In this document: positions 33,311 to 41,098 of the stretch, piece by piece | Layout of the letters: the number at the start of each line of letters is the position of its first letter | Position numbering within the stretch: the first letter of the stretch is position 1 | From: Candidatus Nanopelagicales bacterium | GTDB lineage: Bacteria; Actinomycetota; Actinomycetes; S36-B12; CAIYMF01 | Direction of reading: 5' to 3' | Length of the DNA: 41,804 bases | Assembly: GCA_025456015.1 (NCBI GenBank) | Contig: JALOLK010000004.1 | Span: 1 to 41,804, forward strand | Notes under the pieces: generated by a model | What the model was told of the DNA's origin: nothing | Databases searched by the model: none | The model's input: the letters and a program-made list of their open reading frames with translations, nothing else | Position numbers and translations under genes: made by a program

Positions 33311-34654
33311 GTGTCGGACCTCGGTGGGACCTCGGGCGGACGGATGCGCGCCCTGCGCCTGCGCGCGGCGCGCAGCCTCGGCTGGCGGCTGCAGGTGGCC
33401 GGCACGCGGTTGGGCGCGGGCGCGGTCACGCAGGGGGAGATCGAGGCCCGCGGCGAGTCCCTCGACGCCTCCGCGCTGCTGCGCAACGGGTGGACGGCTC
33501 CCCCGATCGACGCCCTGTTCTACTTCCCGGACCCGCCGCAGAAGATCTACCAGATCCAGCAGTGGCTGCCGGTCATCGCGGCCCACGGCGGGGACATCAA
33601 CTTCGGCATCGTGACCAGGGTCCGGACCTCGTGGCTGGAGCTCATGGGCAGCGACCTGCCGGCACCCAGCTTCCTGGCTGCCTCGCTGCCCTCGCTCATG
33701 GACCTCTACCAGGTGCTCCAGCCGAAGGCGATCATCTACCCGAACAACGGCATCCGGAACTTCCAGTCCCTGATCTGGGCCGAAGCGGCGCACATCCACG
33801 TCAACCACGGCGAGTCGGACAAGGTCTCGATGGTCTCCAACCAGGCCAAGGCCTACGACCGGGTCTTCGTCGCGGGCGAAGCGGCCGTGCGCCGGCACCG
33901 GGCGGCGCTGGTGGACTTCGACGAGTTCCGGCTGGTGAAGGTGGGCCGGCCGCAGCTGGACCTCGACCCCACCCCGAGCATCCCGGCCAGCCAGCGGCGC
34001 ACCGTGCTCTACGCCCCCACCTGGGAGGGCGAGGACGAGCGCAACAACTTCACCTCGCTGGACCACTACGGTGTCGCGATCATCACCGCGGCCCTGTCGC
34101 TGCCCGACGTGCGCGTGGTCTACAAGCCGCATCCGCGGGTCGTGATCAGCCAGCAGCCGGCGATCGCCACCGCCCACGACCGGGTCGTGGCGGCCATCAC
34201 CGCCGCGCAGCGGACCGACCCCGCCGCGGGGCACACCTACCTGCCCGGGGGCGACATCCTGGCGGTCTTCCCGCGCGTGGACCTGCTGGTCTCGGACATC
34301 TCCAGCGTGGGCCTGGACTTCCTCTACGCCCGGGTCGAGGCCCCGATCGCCCTGACCGACCGCCGTTCGGACCGCGCGGCCCTGCGGCGCGAGGCCCCCC
34401 TCGCGGCCGCCGCCCACGTCATCGACGCCGACTCGATCGTCACGGTGCAGGCCGACCTGGCCCGGCTGCTCGACGCCGACCCGTACGCCGCGCAGCGCCG
34501 CGAGCTGCGCCACTTCTACTTCGACGACGTCGCCCCCGGCGAGAGCACGAAGCGCTTCCACGAGGCCCTGCTCGCGGCGATCGACGAGCACCGCGCGGGG
34601 GTGGTGCGCATGCACGAGATCGCCGAGCGCGGCACCTGGCCACCCCTGGACTGA
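33311..34654 (+). CDS. CDP-glycerol glycerophosphotransferase-like enzyme (first)
   Basis: 447 residues. Glyphos_transf/TagF-TagB family: transfers glycerol-phosphate or a similar alditol-phosphate from a CDP carrier to a growing teichoic-acid-type chain on the cytoplasmic face. Signs: AHIHVNHGESDKVSM near residue 155-170 with the conserved His, VGRPQLDLD near 215, RTVLYAPTWEGEDERNNF near 232, VVYKPHPRV near 268 (second His), and DLLVSDISSVGLDFLYARV near 325. A basic N-terminus could bind the membrane. It has the same fold and motifs as the second copy at 39789, with low overall identity, so they probably do different steps. GTG preferred over the ATG at 33302, which lies inside the -10-like CACAAT. 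Confidence 0.88.
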   Translation: MSDLGGTSGGRMRALRLRAARSLGWRLQVAGTRLGAGAVTQGEIEARGESLDASALLRNGWTAPPIDALFYFPDPPQKIYQIQQWLPVIAAHGGDINFGIVTRVRTSWLELMGSDLPAPSFLAASLPSLMDLYQVLQPKAIIYPNNGIRNFQSLIWAEAAHIHVNHGESDKVSMVSNQAKAYDRVFVAGEAAVRRHRAALVDFDEFRLVKVGRPQLDLDPTPSIPASQRRTVLYAPTWEGEDERNNFTSLDHYGVAIITAALSLPDVRVVYKPHPRVVISQQPAIATAHDRVVAAITAAQRTDPAAGHTYLPGGDILAVFPRVDLLVSDISSVGLDFLYARVEAPIALTDRRSDRAALRREAPLAAAAHVIDADSIVTVQADLARLLDADPYAAQRRELRHFYFDDVAPGESTKRFHEALLAAIDEHRAGVVRMHEIAERGTWPPLD

Positions 34655-34691
34655 GCGCTGCGCTCCGGGCTGCCCCGCCTGGGTCGGCCCA

Positions 34692-34708
34692 GCTGGGGAC
34701 CTCCCAGC
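34692..34708 (+). terminator. Hairpin after the first CDP-glycerol transferase gene
   Basis: GCTGGG, 5-nt loop, CCCAGC, 38 nt after the stop; another small stem (GAGCG/CGCTC, 34653-34665) overlaps the stop codon. No T-run. Possible terminator before the nucleotidyltransferase promoter. Confidence 0.35.
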
Positions 34709-34832
34709 CCAACCCCGGGCTACGGGTGCCCTAACGCGTGGCGCACAGGCCCCGCGCCGCTCCCTGCGACAATGCGGGGTCGGCCATCATCAACCCCACC
34801 GCCGGCGCGCGGTGCGTCCACGAGGAGCAGGC

Positions 34833-35525
34833 ATGTCGCAGGTCCAGGTCACGATCCTTGCCGCTGGCATGGGCACGCGGCTGGGTCGACCGTTCCCCAA
34901 GCCGCTGACCCGGCTGGCGGACGGGCGCACGATCATGGAGCAGCAGGTCGCCAACATCCGCAGCGTGTTCGGCGAGGACGTGCGCATCACGATCGTCGTC
35001 GGCTTCAAGAACGACCTCGTCATGGAGCACCAGCCGGACGCGGTGTTCGTCTACAACGAGAGCTACGACCAGACGAACACGTCGAAGTCGCTGCTCAAGG
35101 CACTGCGGGCCTCGCACGAGGGCTCGGTCATCTGGATGAACGGCGACGTCGTGTTCGACCCGGTCATCCTGCAGCGGCTCACGCCCTACATCGTCTCGGG
35201 GCGCTCGGCCGTCGCGGTGAACACCGCGCAGGTGGCCGAGGAGGAGGTCAAGTACACCGTCGACAGCCGGGGCCTGGTCCGCGAGCTGTCCAAGACGGTG
35301 GTCGACGGTCTCGGCGAGGCGGTCGGCATCAACCTGATCGGCGGCAAGGACAAGGCCGCGCTCATCCGACAGCTGGCGGCGTGCGACGACCAGGACTACT
35401 TCGAGCGTGGCATCGAGCTGGCCATCCAGGCCGACGGCGTCGAGGTGACGCCGGTGGACATCTCGGACCTGTTCGCGGTCGAGGTGGACTTCGAGGGCGA
35501 CCTGGAGCGGGCCAACGCTCGCTGA
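34833..35525 (+). CDS. LicC-like nucleotidyltransferase (cytidylyl/sugar-phosphate type)
   Basis: 230 residues. NTP-transferase fold: VTILAAGMGTRLGRPFPKPL at about 6-25 (signature for NTP binding), an NGDVVFDP metal-binding Asp near 106, and a TKYTVDSRGLV-like strand near 142. The size and motifs resemble choline-phosphate cytidylyltransferase LicC and related sugar nucleotidyltransferases, not TagD (no HxGH). Placed between two CDP-alditol transferases, it could make the CDP-activated unit used by them, but the base and the sugar cannot be decided from sequence. ATG chosen: GAGGAG 6 nt upstream; an in-frame GTG or ATG further upstream is not needed. Confidence 0.8.
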   Translation: MSQVQVTILAAGMGTRLGRPFPKPLTRLADGRTIMEQQVANIRSVFGEDVRITIVVGFKNDLVMEHQPDAVFVYNESYDQTNTSKSLLKALRASHEGSVIWMNGDVVFDPVILQRLTPYIVSGRSAVAVNTAQVAEEEVKYTVDSRGLVRELSKTVVDGLGEAVGINLIGGKDKAALIRQLAACDDQDYFERGIELAIQADGVEVTPVDISDLFAVEVDFEGDLERANAR

Positions 35526-35547
35526 GGGCACAACGGGAGGGAACCAC

Positions 35548-38500
35548 GTGGGGAACAGCCGGGCGCGGATGCGCCGGACGGGGGTCGTCGCGGCCGTGGC
35601 GGCGCTGCTCATCGGCACCGGGGCAGCGGGCGGTGCGGCCAGTGCCGTGCCCGGGCCCGACCTCGAGCTCGAGTGGGAGGTCGGCCGGGCTGGCACCGTG
35701 TGGGACGGCGACACGCTGCAGGTGGAGATCGACCGCACCAGCTCGCCGTACAGCGGCTCCCAGCGCGTGCGCATGGTGGGCGTGCAGGCCCCCGAGACGA
35801 CCACGCCGGAGTGTGGCGGGGCTGAGGCGAAGGCCCTGCTCAAGTCCCTGGCGCCGTCGGGCACCCCGATCCAGCTGCGCGCCCAGAAGGGCACGTCGTT
35901 CGACACCACGGACGGGCGCGCCCGGCTCGTGCGCTCGGTCTACGCCCAGGACGACGAGGGCAACTGGTACGACATCTCGCGCCAGCTCGTGGGCAGCGGA
36001 CGCGCCCTCTGGTTCCCCTTCGGCGACACCGGCGAGCAGCCCGAGTGGGCGCACAACCTGGAGTACCGGGTGCTCGCCGAGGACGCGCGGCGCGACGGGC
36101 GCGGGCTGTGGGCCGGGGACACCTGCGGCGGCTGGCGGGGCAACCTCAACATCCGCATCTGGGCCAAGTACTACGGCACCGAGCGCGTGTACATCGAGAA
36201 CAACGGGGGCTCCCCGATCGACCTGAGCGGCTGGATCGTCCGCGACGCCGCCGTCAAGGGCTACCGCACGCTGGCGCCCGGCACGGTCATCCAGCCGGGC
36301 CAGGTCCGCGAGGTCTACGCCGGCGACATGAACCTCAACAACCTGCCGGCTGACAACCCGGCGTTCGAGGGCGACGCGGTCTACCTCATGGAGCCGGCGA
36401 ACAGCCGGCACACGACCGGCAACCTGCGGGCGTGGTTCCCCTACCCCTGCAACCCCGACGACTGCGTGGATCCGCTGGTTGGCGCGCTGAAGATGAGCAC
36501 GCCGGTGCTGGACTCCCCGCCAGTGCGCAAGCCCAGCGACCCGGGTTCGGTGACCAGCACCGCCAGCGTCGACGGGCTTGGGAACGTCACGGTCGCCTGG
36601 GCGGCCCCGAACGACCTCGGCGGCCCGAAGGTGACCTACCGGATCAAGGCCGTCCCTGACACCGGCACGGTCGCACCGGAGCTCACCTCGACCACCACGT
36701 CGGTGACCTTCGGCGGCCTGCCGCTGGGAGTCGGGTATCGGTTCGACGTGCGCGCGGAGCAGTCGGCCGGGGACTCCGGGTGGGTACGCTCGGCGGCGTC
36801 GGTCGCAGCTGCCGGCCTGCCGGGCGCCCCGACGACGGTGGTCGCTGAGCCACGCAACGCTGCAGCCGTCGTTCGCTGGACCGCTCCCGCCGTCACAGGC
36901 GGGTTCTCCAGCCTGGATTACACGGCAACGGCCACCCCCGTTCCAACGGTCCCCCCCAGCTCTGCGCTGCCGAGCACCTGCACGGTCACCGACGGCAGCA
37001 CGTCCTGTCGCATGGCGGGTCTGGCCAACGACCAGCCCTACACGGTCACCGTCGTGGCCAGCAACGGCATCGGCACCGGCCCGGCGTCGGCGCCGTCGGC
37101 CGCGGTGACGCCGAGTGCGGCCAGCACGGGGCCCGATCCCGTCCCGGCTCCGATCGCCGAGACGGCGGTCACCACCCGGACCTCGGGACCGACCACCGCA
37201 CCGCCGGCCGCCGACCCCTGGATCGGCGGGCAGTACGTGGACGTGGTGAACACCTCCGGGTCCGTGGCCCGGCTCGGTGGGTACGGCCTGTGGGACGCCC
37301 AGTCCTCGAGGTACAACAACGGCGGCAAGCTCGAGAACCGTGCCGCGTACCTGTTCGACCCGAACCTCGCGCTCGCCCCGGGGGCCACGCTGCGGGTGCA
37401 CTTCGTGGACGGGACCGCCCCCGCGGCAGACACCGCGGCGCTGCAGCGGGTGTTCGCCGGTGACGAGCTCACGCTCGCCAGCGACAGTGACTTCGTCGAG
37501 CTCTCGAACCTCAACGGGGCCCAGGTGGCGTGCCGCAGCAGGTCAGGCCTGTCCTGCGAGAAGGCCAAGCAGCAGTCGGCGCCGACCCAGCCGGTCGGGG
37601 TCACGGCGCGGACCACCCCGTCCAGCGTCTCGGTGGCCTGGGGCGCGCCGATCTCCCGCGGCGGCCTGGCCATCAGCGGCTACACCGCGACGGCCTTCAA
37701 CGCGCCGACCGGTGGCGCGCCGATCGGGTCGTGCTCGACGGACGGATCGGGTCGCTCCTGCTCGTTCCCGGCGAGCATCGGGACCCGGTACTGGGTCGAG
37801 GTCGTCGCGGCCAACGCTTCCGGTCCCTCCGGGCCGTCGTGGCGGGTCCTCGCCGCGCCGCGCACCGTGCCGGGCATGCCGGGCAACGTCGCCGTGGCGG
37901 GGAACCCGGGCGGCCTGGCAGTCAGCTGGGCGCCGGCCACCGAGAACGGCGCCGCCATCACCCGCTACACCGCGGCGGCGTACCGGGCTGGCACCGGGGG
38001 CTCGCCGGTCGGCAGCTGCACGACGAACAGCGGGGCGGTGACCAGCTGCACCATCACCGGGCTGGCCGCGGGGACGACCTACTACGTCGACGTCACCGCC
38101 ACCAACCGGGCCGGCAACGGCACCGCGAGCAGCCCGCGCGTCACCGGCGCACCCGGCCCGGGCTCGGCGGTCACGACCTACACCAAGGGCCGGGTCGTGG
38201 TGCGCTGGGATCCCGCGCCGGCCGGCTCGGGCATCACGGGCTACCAGGCGAAGGTCTACACGAAGGCCTCCGGCGGGTCGCTGCTCGCGACCTGCTCCGC
38301 GGGTGCCACCGCGACGAGCTGCACGACCAAGAAGCTCAAGAAGCGCAGCAAGTACTACGTCGACCTCATCACGCAGTCGGCCGCCGGCTCGTTCGTGATG
38401 CGCCCGCGCATCGTGACCGGCCCGCCGCGCAAGGCCTCCGCACCCCGGGTGGCGTCGGCCACGCCGGTGGGCCGCCAGGTGGCGATCGCGTGGACGCCGC

Positions 38501-38718
38501 CGGGCTTCAACGGGTACTCGTACCTGCGCAGCTACGAGGCGAAGCTGTACTCGAAGGCCAAGGGCGGGGCGACCCGGGCACGCTGCACGGCGAACGCCGC
38601 CACGCTGACCTGCACCACCAAGGCCGTCAAGAAGGGCTCGTACTGGTCGGCCGTCCGGGTGAAGAACAGCAAGGGCTGGTCGAGCTGGTCCAAGCGCGTG
38701 AAGGTGGTCATCCGCTAG
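35548..38718 (+). CDS. Large secreted protein: thermonuclease-like, two lamin-tail-like domains and FN3 repeats
   Basis: 1056 residues, GTG with GGGAGG upstream. Signal peptide about 1-33 (cleavage after ASA). A staphylococcal-nuclease-like domain (about 45-190) has VWDGDTLQV, RMVGVQAPE and a GRARLV motif. Catalytic Arg (75 and 126) and Glu83 are kept, but the Ca2+ ligand equivalent to Asp40 is Gln80. A lamin-tail-like domain (about 198-310) follows, with YIENNGGSPIDLSGWIVRD. FN3 repeats lie at about 330-425 and 428-525. A second lamin-tail-like domain (about 560-665) contains VDVVNTSGSVARLGGYGLWD, and four more FN3-like repeats lie at about 675-1056. The C-terminus is basic, with no LPXTG or other sorting signal. 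Probably an extracellular or wall-associated nuclease or adhesin; nuclease activity uncertain. Confidence 0.85.
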   Translation: MGNSRARMRRTGVVAAVAALLIGTGAAGGAASAVPGPDLELEWEVGRAGTVWDGDTLQVEIDRTSSPYSGSQRVRMVGVQAPETTTPECGGAEAKALLKSLAPSGTPIQLRAQKGTSFDTTDGRARLVRSVYAQDDEGNWYDISRQLVGSGRALWFPFGDTGEQPEWAHNLEYRVLAEDARRDGRGLWAGDTCGGWRGNLNIRIWAKYYGTERVYIENNGGSPIDLSGWIVRDAAVKGYRTLAPGTVIQPGQVREVYAGDMNLNNLPADNPAFEGDAVYLMEPANSRHTTGNLRAWFPYPCNPDDCVDPLVGALKMSTPVLDSPPVRKPSDPGSVTSTASVDGLGNVTVAWAAPNDLGGPKVTYRIKAVPDTGTVAPELTSTTTSVTFGGLPLGVGYRFDVRAEQSAGDSGWVRSAASVAAAGLPGAPTTVVAEPRNAAAVVRWTAPAVTGGFSSLDYTATATPVPTVPPSSALPSTCTVTDGSTSCRMAGLANDQPYTVTVVASNGIGTGPASAPSAAVTPSAASTGPDPVPAPIAETAVTTRTSGPTTAPPAADPWIGGQYVDVVNTSGSVARLGGYGLWDAQSSRYNNGGKLENRAAYLFDPNLALAPGATLRVHFVDGTAPAADTAALQRVFAGDELTLASDSDFVELSNLNGAQVACRSRSGLSCEKAKQQSAPTQPVGVTARTTPSSVSVAWGAPISRGGLAISGYTATAFNAPTGGAPIGSCSTDGSGRSCSFPASIGTRYWVEVVAANASGPSGPSWRVLAAPRTVPGMPGNVAVAGNPGGLAVSWAPATENGAAITRYTAAAYRAGTGGSPVGSCTTNSGAVTSCTITGLAAGTTYYVDVTATNRAGNGTASSPRVTGAPGPGSAVTTYTKGRVVVRWDPAPAGSGITGYQAKVYTKASGGSLLATCSAGATATSCTTKKLKKRSKYYVDLITQSAAGSFVMRPRIVTGPPRKASAPRVASATPVGRQVAIAWTPPGFNGYSYLRSYEAKLYSKAKGGATRARCTANAATLTCTTKAVKKGSYWSAVRVKNSKGWSSWSKRVKVVIR

Positions 38719-38741
38719 CCGCACGCCGCCCCTCCCCCTAC

Positions 38742-38880
38742 CCGTGATCCATTCGGGTTGTTGCGCCAAGAGCAGCATCAACCTGCATGGATCACGGCCG
38801 AGGGGCCGGGCGGGGGCGGGGCGGGGGCGGGGCGGGGGCGGGGCGGACACGGGCGGGGGCGGGGGCGCGGACGGGGCGGC
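38742..38880. repeat. Long imperfect inverted repeat with G-rich tandem tail, between convergent genes
   Basis: Arm 38742-38764 and arm 38775-38797 are 23 bp each and pair at 20 of 23 positions around a 10-nt loop; the outermost 11 bp are perfect and contain GATC. Five nt later a G-rich tract runs to about 38880. It includes three tandem copies of an 11-mer (CGGGGGCGGGG, 38811-38843). A C-rich stretch (38725-38741) precedes the first arm. Same layout as the element at 6497-6600. Here it sits in the convergent gap of the secreted nuclease and the GT2 gene and may also terminate transcription. The C-rich RNA made from the minus strand could serve Rho. Confidence 0.8.
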
Positions 38881-38884
38881 CCGC

Positions 38885-39760
38885 TCACACCACCGGCGGC
38901 CGCCCGGCCCTCGTCATCGCCCGCACCGTGGACCAGCGCATCGGCCGCACGTCGCCGGGGTCCATGCGCCAGCCCTCGCGGAAGCCCTCCCACCAGGCCC
39001 TGCGCGCCTCCGGCTCGCGCACCCGGGCGGCGGTGATGAGCGCCCAGGTGCCGGTGTAGGCCGGTCGCAGCGCGGGCGGGAGGTTCCGGCGGGCCAGCAG
39101 CACGCGGTTGCGGGCGTTCATGTGCCAGAACTCGGCATGCCGGCGCGGATCGATGACCGGATGGTGCACCACGATGTCCCCGGCGTACCACGGCACGAAC
39201 CCGGCGTCCCAGACCCGCCAGCAGAGCTCGATGCCCTCGTGGGCGTACCAGAACGGCCCCGGCCAGCCACCGGTCGCGGCGAACACCGAGCGGCGGATGG
39301 CCACCGCACCCTCCCACAACGAGGTGGCCGGCGAGGGCTCGCCCGGGTCCCCGGTGCGCAGCCGGGGCACCCAACGGCCGGGGGCCGGCCGGCCCGCCGG
39401 GTCGACCACGCGCGGCTGGATCAGGCCGACCTCCGGGCGCGCGGCGAAGATCGCGGCGAACCGTCGCAGGGTGTCCGGGGCGGCCAGGGCGGCGTCGTCG
39501 TCGAGGAAGAACAGCAGCTCGCCCTCCACGACCGGGACCCCCGCGTTGCGACCCGCGGGGATGCCCACGTTCTCGGGCAGCGCCAGGCCGCGCACCCCCG
39601 GGGGCAGGTCGACCGGCACCCATCCGTTGCCGACGACCACGACGTCGACCTGCACGCCCTGCTGGGCGAGCACCGAGTCGAGCCCGCGGCGGAGGTCCTC
39701 GGGCCGCTGCCCCATGGTCAGCACGACCACCGCGAAGCGCGGCTGGTGGTCGGACGGCAC
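38885..39760 (-). CDS. GT2 glycosyltransferase
   Basis: 291 residues. A GT-A enzyme: FAVVVLTMGQRPEDLRRGLDSVLAQ at about 8-32, the ALPENVGIPAGRNAGV nucleotide-sugar site near 58-73, and a LLFFLDDDAALAAP DXD-type metal motif near 80-93. The acceptor half has GGWPGPFWYAHEGIELCWRVW (the E....CWR form of the ED/QXXRW motif), and a HHPVIDPRRHAEFWHMNARNRVLLARRNLP stretch at the C-terminal side. It is probably a rhamnosyl- or related transferase for a wall polysaccharide; the sugar is unknown. The GTG at 39760 is 6 nt after GATACT, and no transmembrane segment is present. Confidence 0.9.
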   Translation of the reverse strand: MPSDHQPRFAVVVLTMGQRPEDLRRGLDSVLAQQGVQVDVVVVGNGWVPVDLPPGVRGLALPENVGIPAGRNAGVPVVEGELLFFLDDDAALAAPDTLRRFAAIFAARPEVGLIQPRVVDPAGRPAPGRWVPRLRTGDPGEPSPATSLWEGAVAIRRSVFAATGGWPGPFWYAHEGIELCWRVWDAGFVPWYAGDIVVHHPVIDPRRHAEFWHMNARNRVLLARRNLPPALRPAYTGTWALITAARVREPEARRAWWEGFREGWRMDPGDVRPMRWSTVRAMTRAGRPPVV

Positions 39761-39788
39761 GCCCGCAGTATCCCCTAGGGTGCCCGAC
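39761..39788. promoter_or_regulatory. 28-bp divergent leaderless promoter pair
   Basis: Start codons of the GT2 gene (minus, 39760) and the second CDP-glycerol transferase (plus, 39789) are only 28 bp apart. GATACT on the minus strand (39772-39767) lies 6 nt before one, TAGGGT on the plus strand (39776-39781) 7 nt before the other. The two -10 boxes are separated by 3 bp. No room exists for Shine-Dalgarno leaders. Confidence 0.55.
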
Positions 39789-41087
39789 GTGAAGGCGGCC
39801 CGACTCGTGCGCAACCAGCTGCGCGGCGAGACCCGCCGGGCCCGCCGGCTCTGGCGCGACGCCGCCGACCGCAAGCACCTGCGCGCCACCACCGCGGCGG
39901 TCGTCGCCGGCCCGCACCCGCCGGCCACGGTGATGGTCCACTTCGCCGACGGCGACCCGGACCGCTCGCTCTACCAGCTGCGGCAGTGGTTCGCGCCGCT
40001 GGCCGAGCTGGACCGCACGACCCCCGTGGCCATCACGGTTCGCAGCGCGACCATGGCCCGGGCGATCGCCGCCGAGTCCGCCCTGCCCGTGGCCTACCTG
40101 CGCAAGACCATCGACATCGAGCGCTACATGCTGGCCGTCGACCCCCGCGTGGTGTTCTACGTCAACCACTGGGAGCCCAACTTCCAGGTCATGCGCTACG
40201 GCCGGGCCATGCACGTGTTCATCTCGCACGGCGAGAGCGAGAAGGTCTACATGGCCAGCGGCCAGCTGCGCGCCTACGACTTCGCCTTCGTCGCCGGCGA
40301 CGCGGCCGTGGATCGCATCCGCGCGAACGTGCCGAACTACGACCCCGTCGCCCGCACCCGGGCCGTCGGCCGCCCCCAGCTGGACTTCCTGCCCCCCGAT
40401 CGCAGCGGCGGCCTCGAGCCCCCGACCGTGCTGTACGCCCCGACCTACGAGGGGGACCGCCCCTCGATGGCGTACGGCTCGGTGCAGTCGCACGGGCTGG
40501 CCCTCGTCGACAGCCTGCTCGCCGCCGGGTACCGGGTCATCTACCGGCCGCACCCGCTCACCGGCACCATCACGGCCGACGCGGCCGCGGCCAACCGCGC
40601 GATCCACGAACGCCTGGCCGCCGCCAATGCCGCCCTGCCGCCAGGCGGCGTGCCGCACGTGCTCGGCGCGCGCGGGCCGCTCGGCGAGCAGATGGCCGAG
40701 TCGGCCGCCGCCATCGTGGACAACTCGGCGATGGCCTTCGACTGGCTGGTGACGGGCAAGCCGATCGTCGTGACGATCCCCGCCACGCAGGCCCAGGCGG
40801 GCGTGCGCAGCAGCTTCCTGGCCGCCTGCTACCGGCTCACCGCGGACGAGGCCGGCTCCGCGGCCGACGTGGTGGCCCGCGCGCTGGCCGACGACCGGCT
40901 CGCCGAGCAGCGCGCCTTCTGGGTCGCCAGGCACTTCGGCGACGTCTCGCCGGGCGCGAGCATGCGCCGATTCCTCGCCGCGACAGCCGAGCTGGTGGCG
41001 TTCGGCGCCGAGCAGGTGCGCCGCACCGAGCAGGCCGCCGCCGAGCTCGCCGCCCGCCCGCTCGGCCCGGGCACCGGCCCCGACTGA
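39789..41087 (+). CDS. CDP-glycerol glycerophosphotransferase-like enzyme (second)
   Basis: 432 residues from a GTG. Same family as the 33311-34654 gene: MHVFISHGESEKVYM near 140-153 (conserved His), VGRPQLDFLPP near 195, TVLYAPTYEGDRPS near 215, VIYRPHPLTG near 250 (second His) and AAIVDNSAMAFDWLVTGKP near 306. The basic N-terminus (KAARLVRNQLRGETRRARRLWR) suggests membrane association. It likely adds alditol-phosphate units to a lipid-linked polymer. Copy 2 is clearly divergent from copy 1 and probably primes or extends a different part of the chain. It converges on the GT4 gene with an 11-bp gap. Confidence 0.88.
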   Translation: MKAARLVRNQLRGETRRARRLWRDAADRKHLRATTAAVVAGPHPPATVMVHFADGDPDRSLYQLRQWFAPLAELDRTTPVAITVRSATMARAIAAESALPVAYLRKTIDIERYMLAVDPRVVFYVNHWEPNFQVMRYGRAMHVFISHGESEKVYMASGQLRAYDFAFVAGDAAVDRIRANVPNYDPVARTRAVGRPQLDFLPPDRSGGLEPPTVLYAPTYEGDRPSMAYGSVQSHGLALVDSLLAAGYRVIYRPHPLTGTITADAAAANRAIHERLAAANAALPPGGVPHVLGARGPLGEQMAESAAAIVDNSAMAFDWLVTGKPIVVTIPATQAQAGVRSSFLAACYRLTADEAGSAADVVARALADDRLAEQRAFWVARHFGDVSPGASMRRFLAATAELVAFGAEQVRRTEQAAAELAARPLGPGTGPD

Positions 41088-41098
41088 GCCCGGGGGGC

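Noticed and set aside
35548-38718. LPXTG or other sortase anchor on the nuclease/FN3 protein
   Set aside because: The C-terminus ends in a basic FN3-like strand without LPXTG, hydrophobic segment or charged tail.
38811-38843. Three 11-bp tandem repeats as a minisatellite or CRISPR-like array
   Set aside because: They are part of the continuous G-rich tail of the palindromic element and have no spacers; better treated as one feature.
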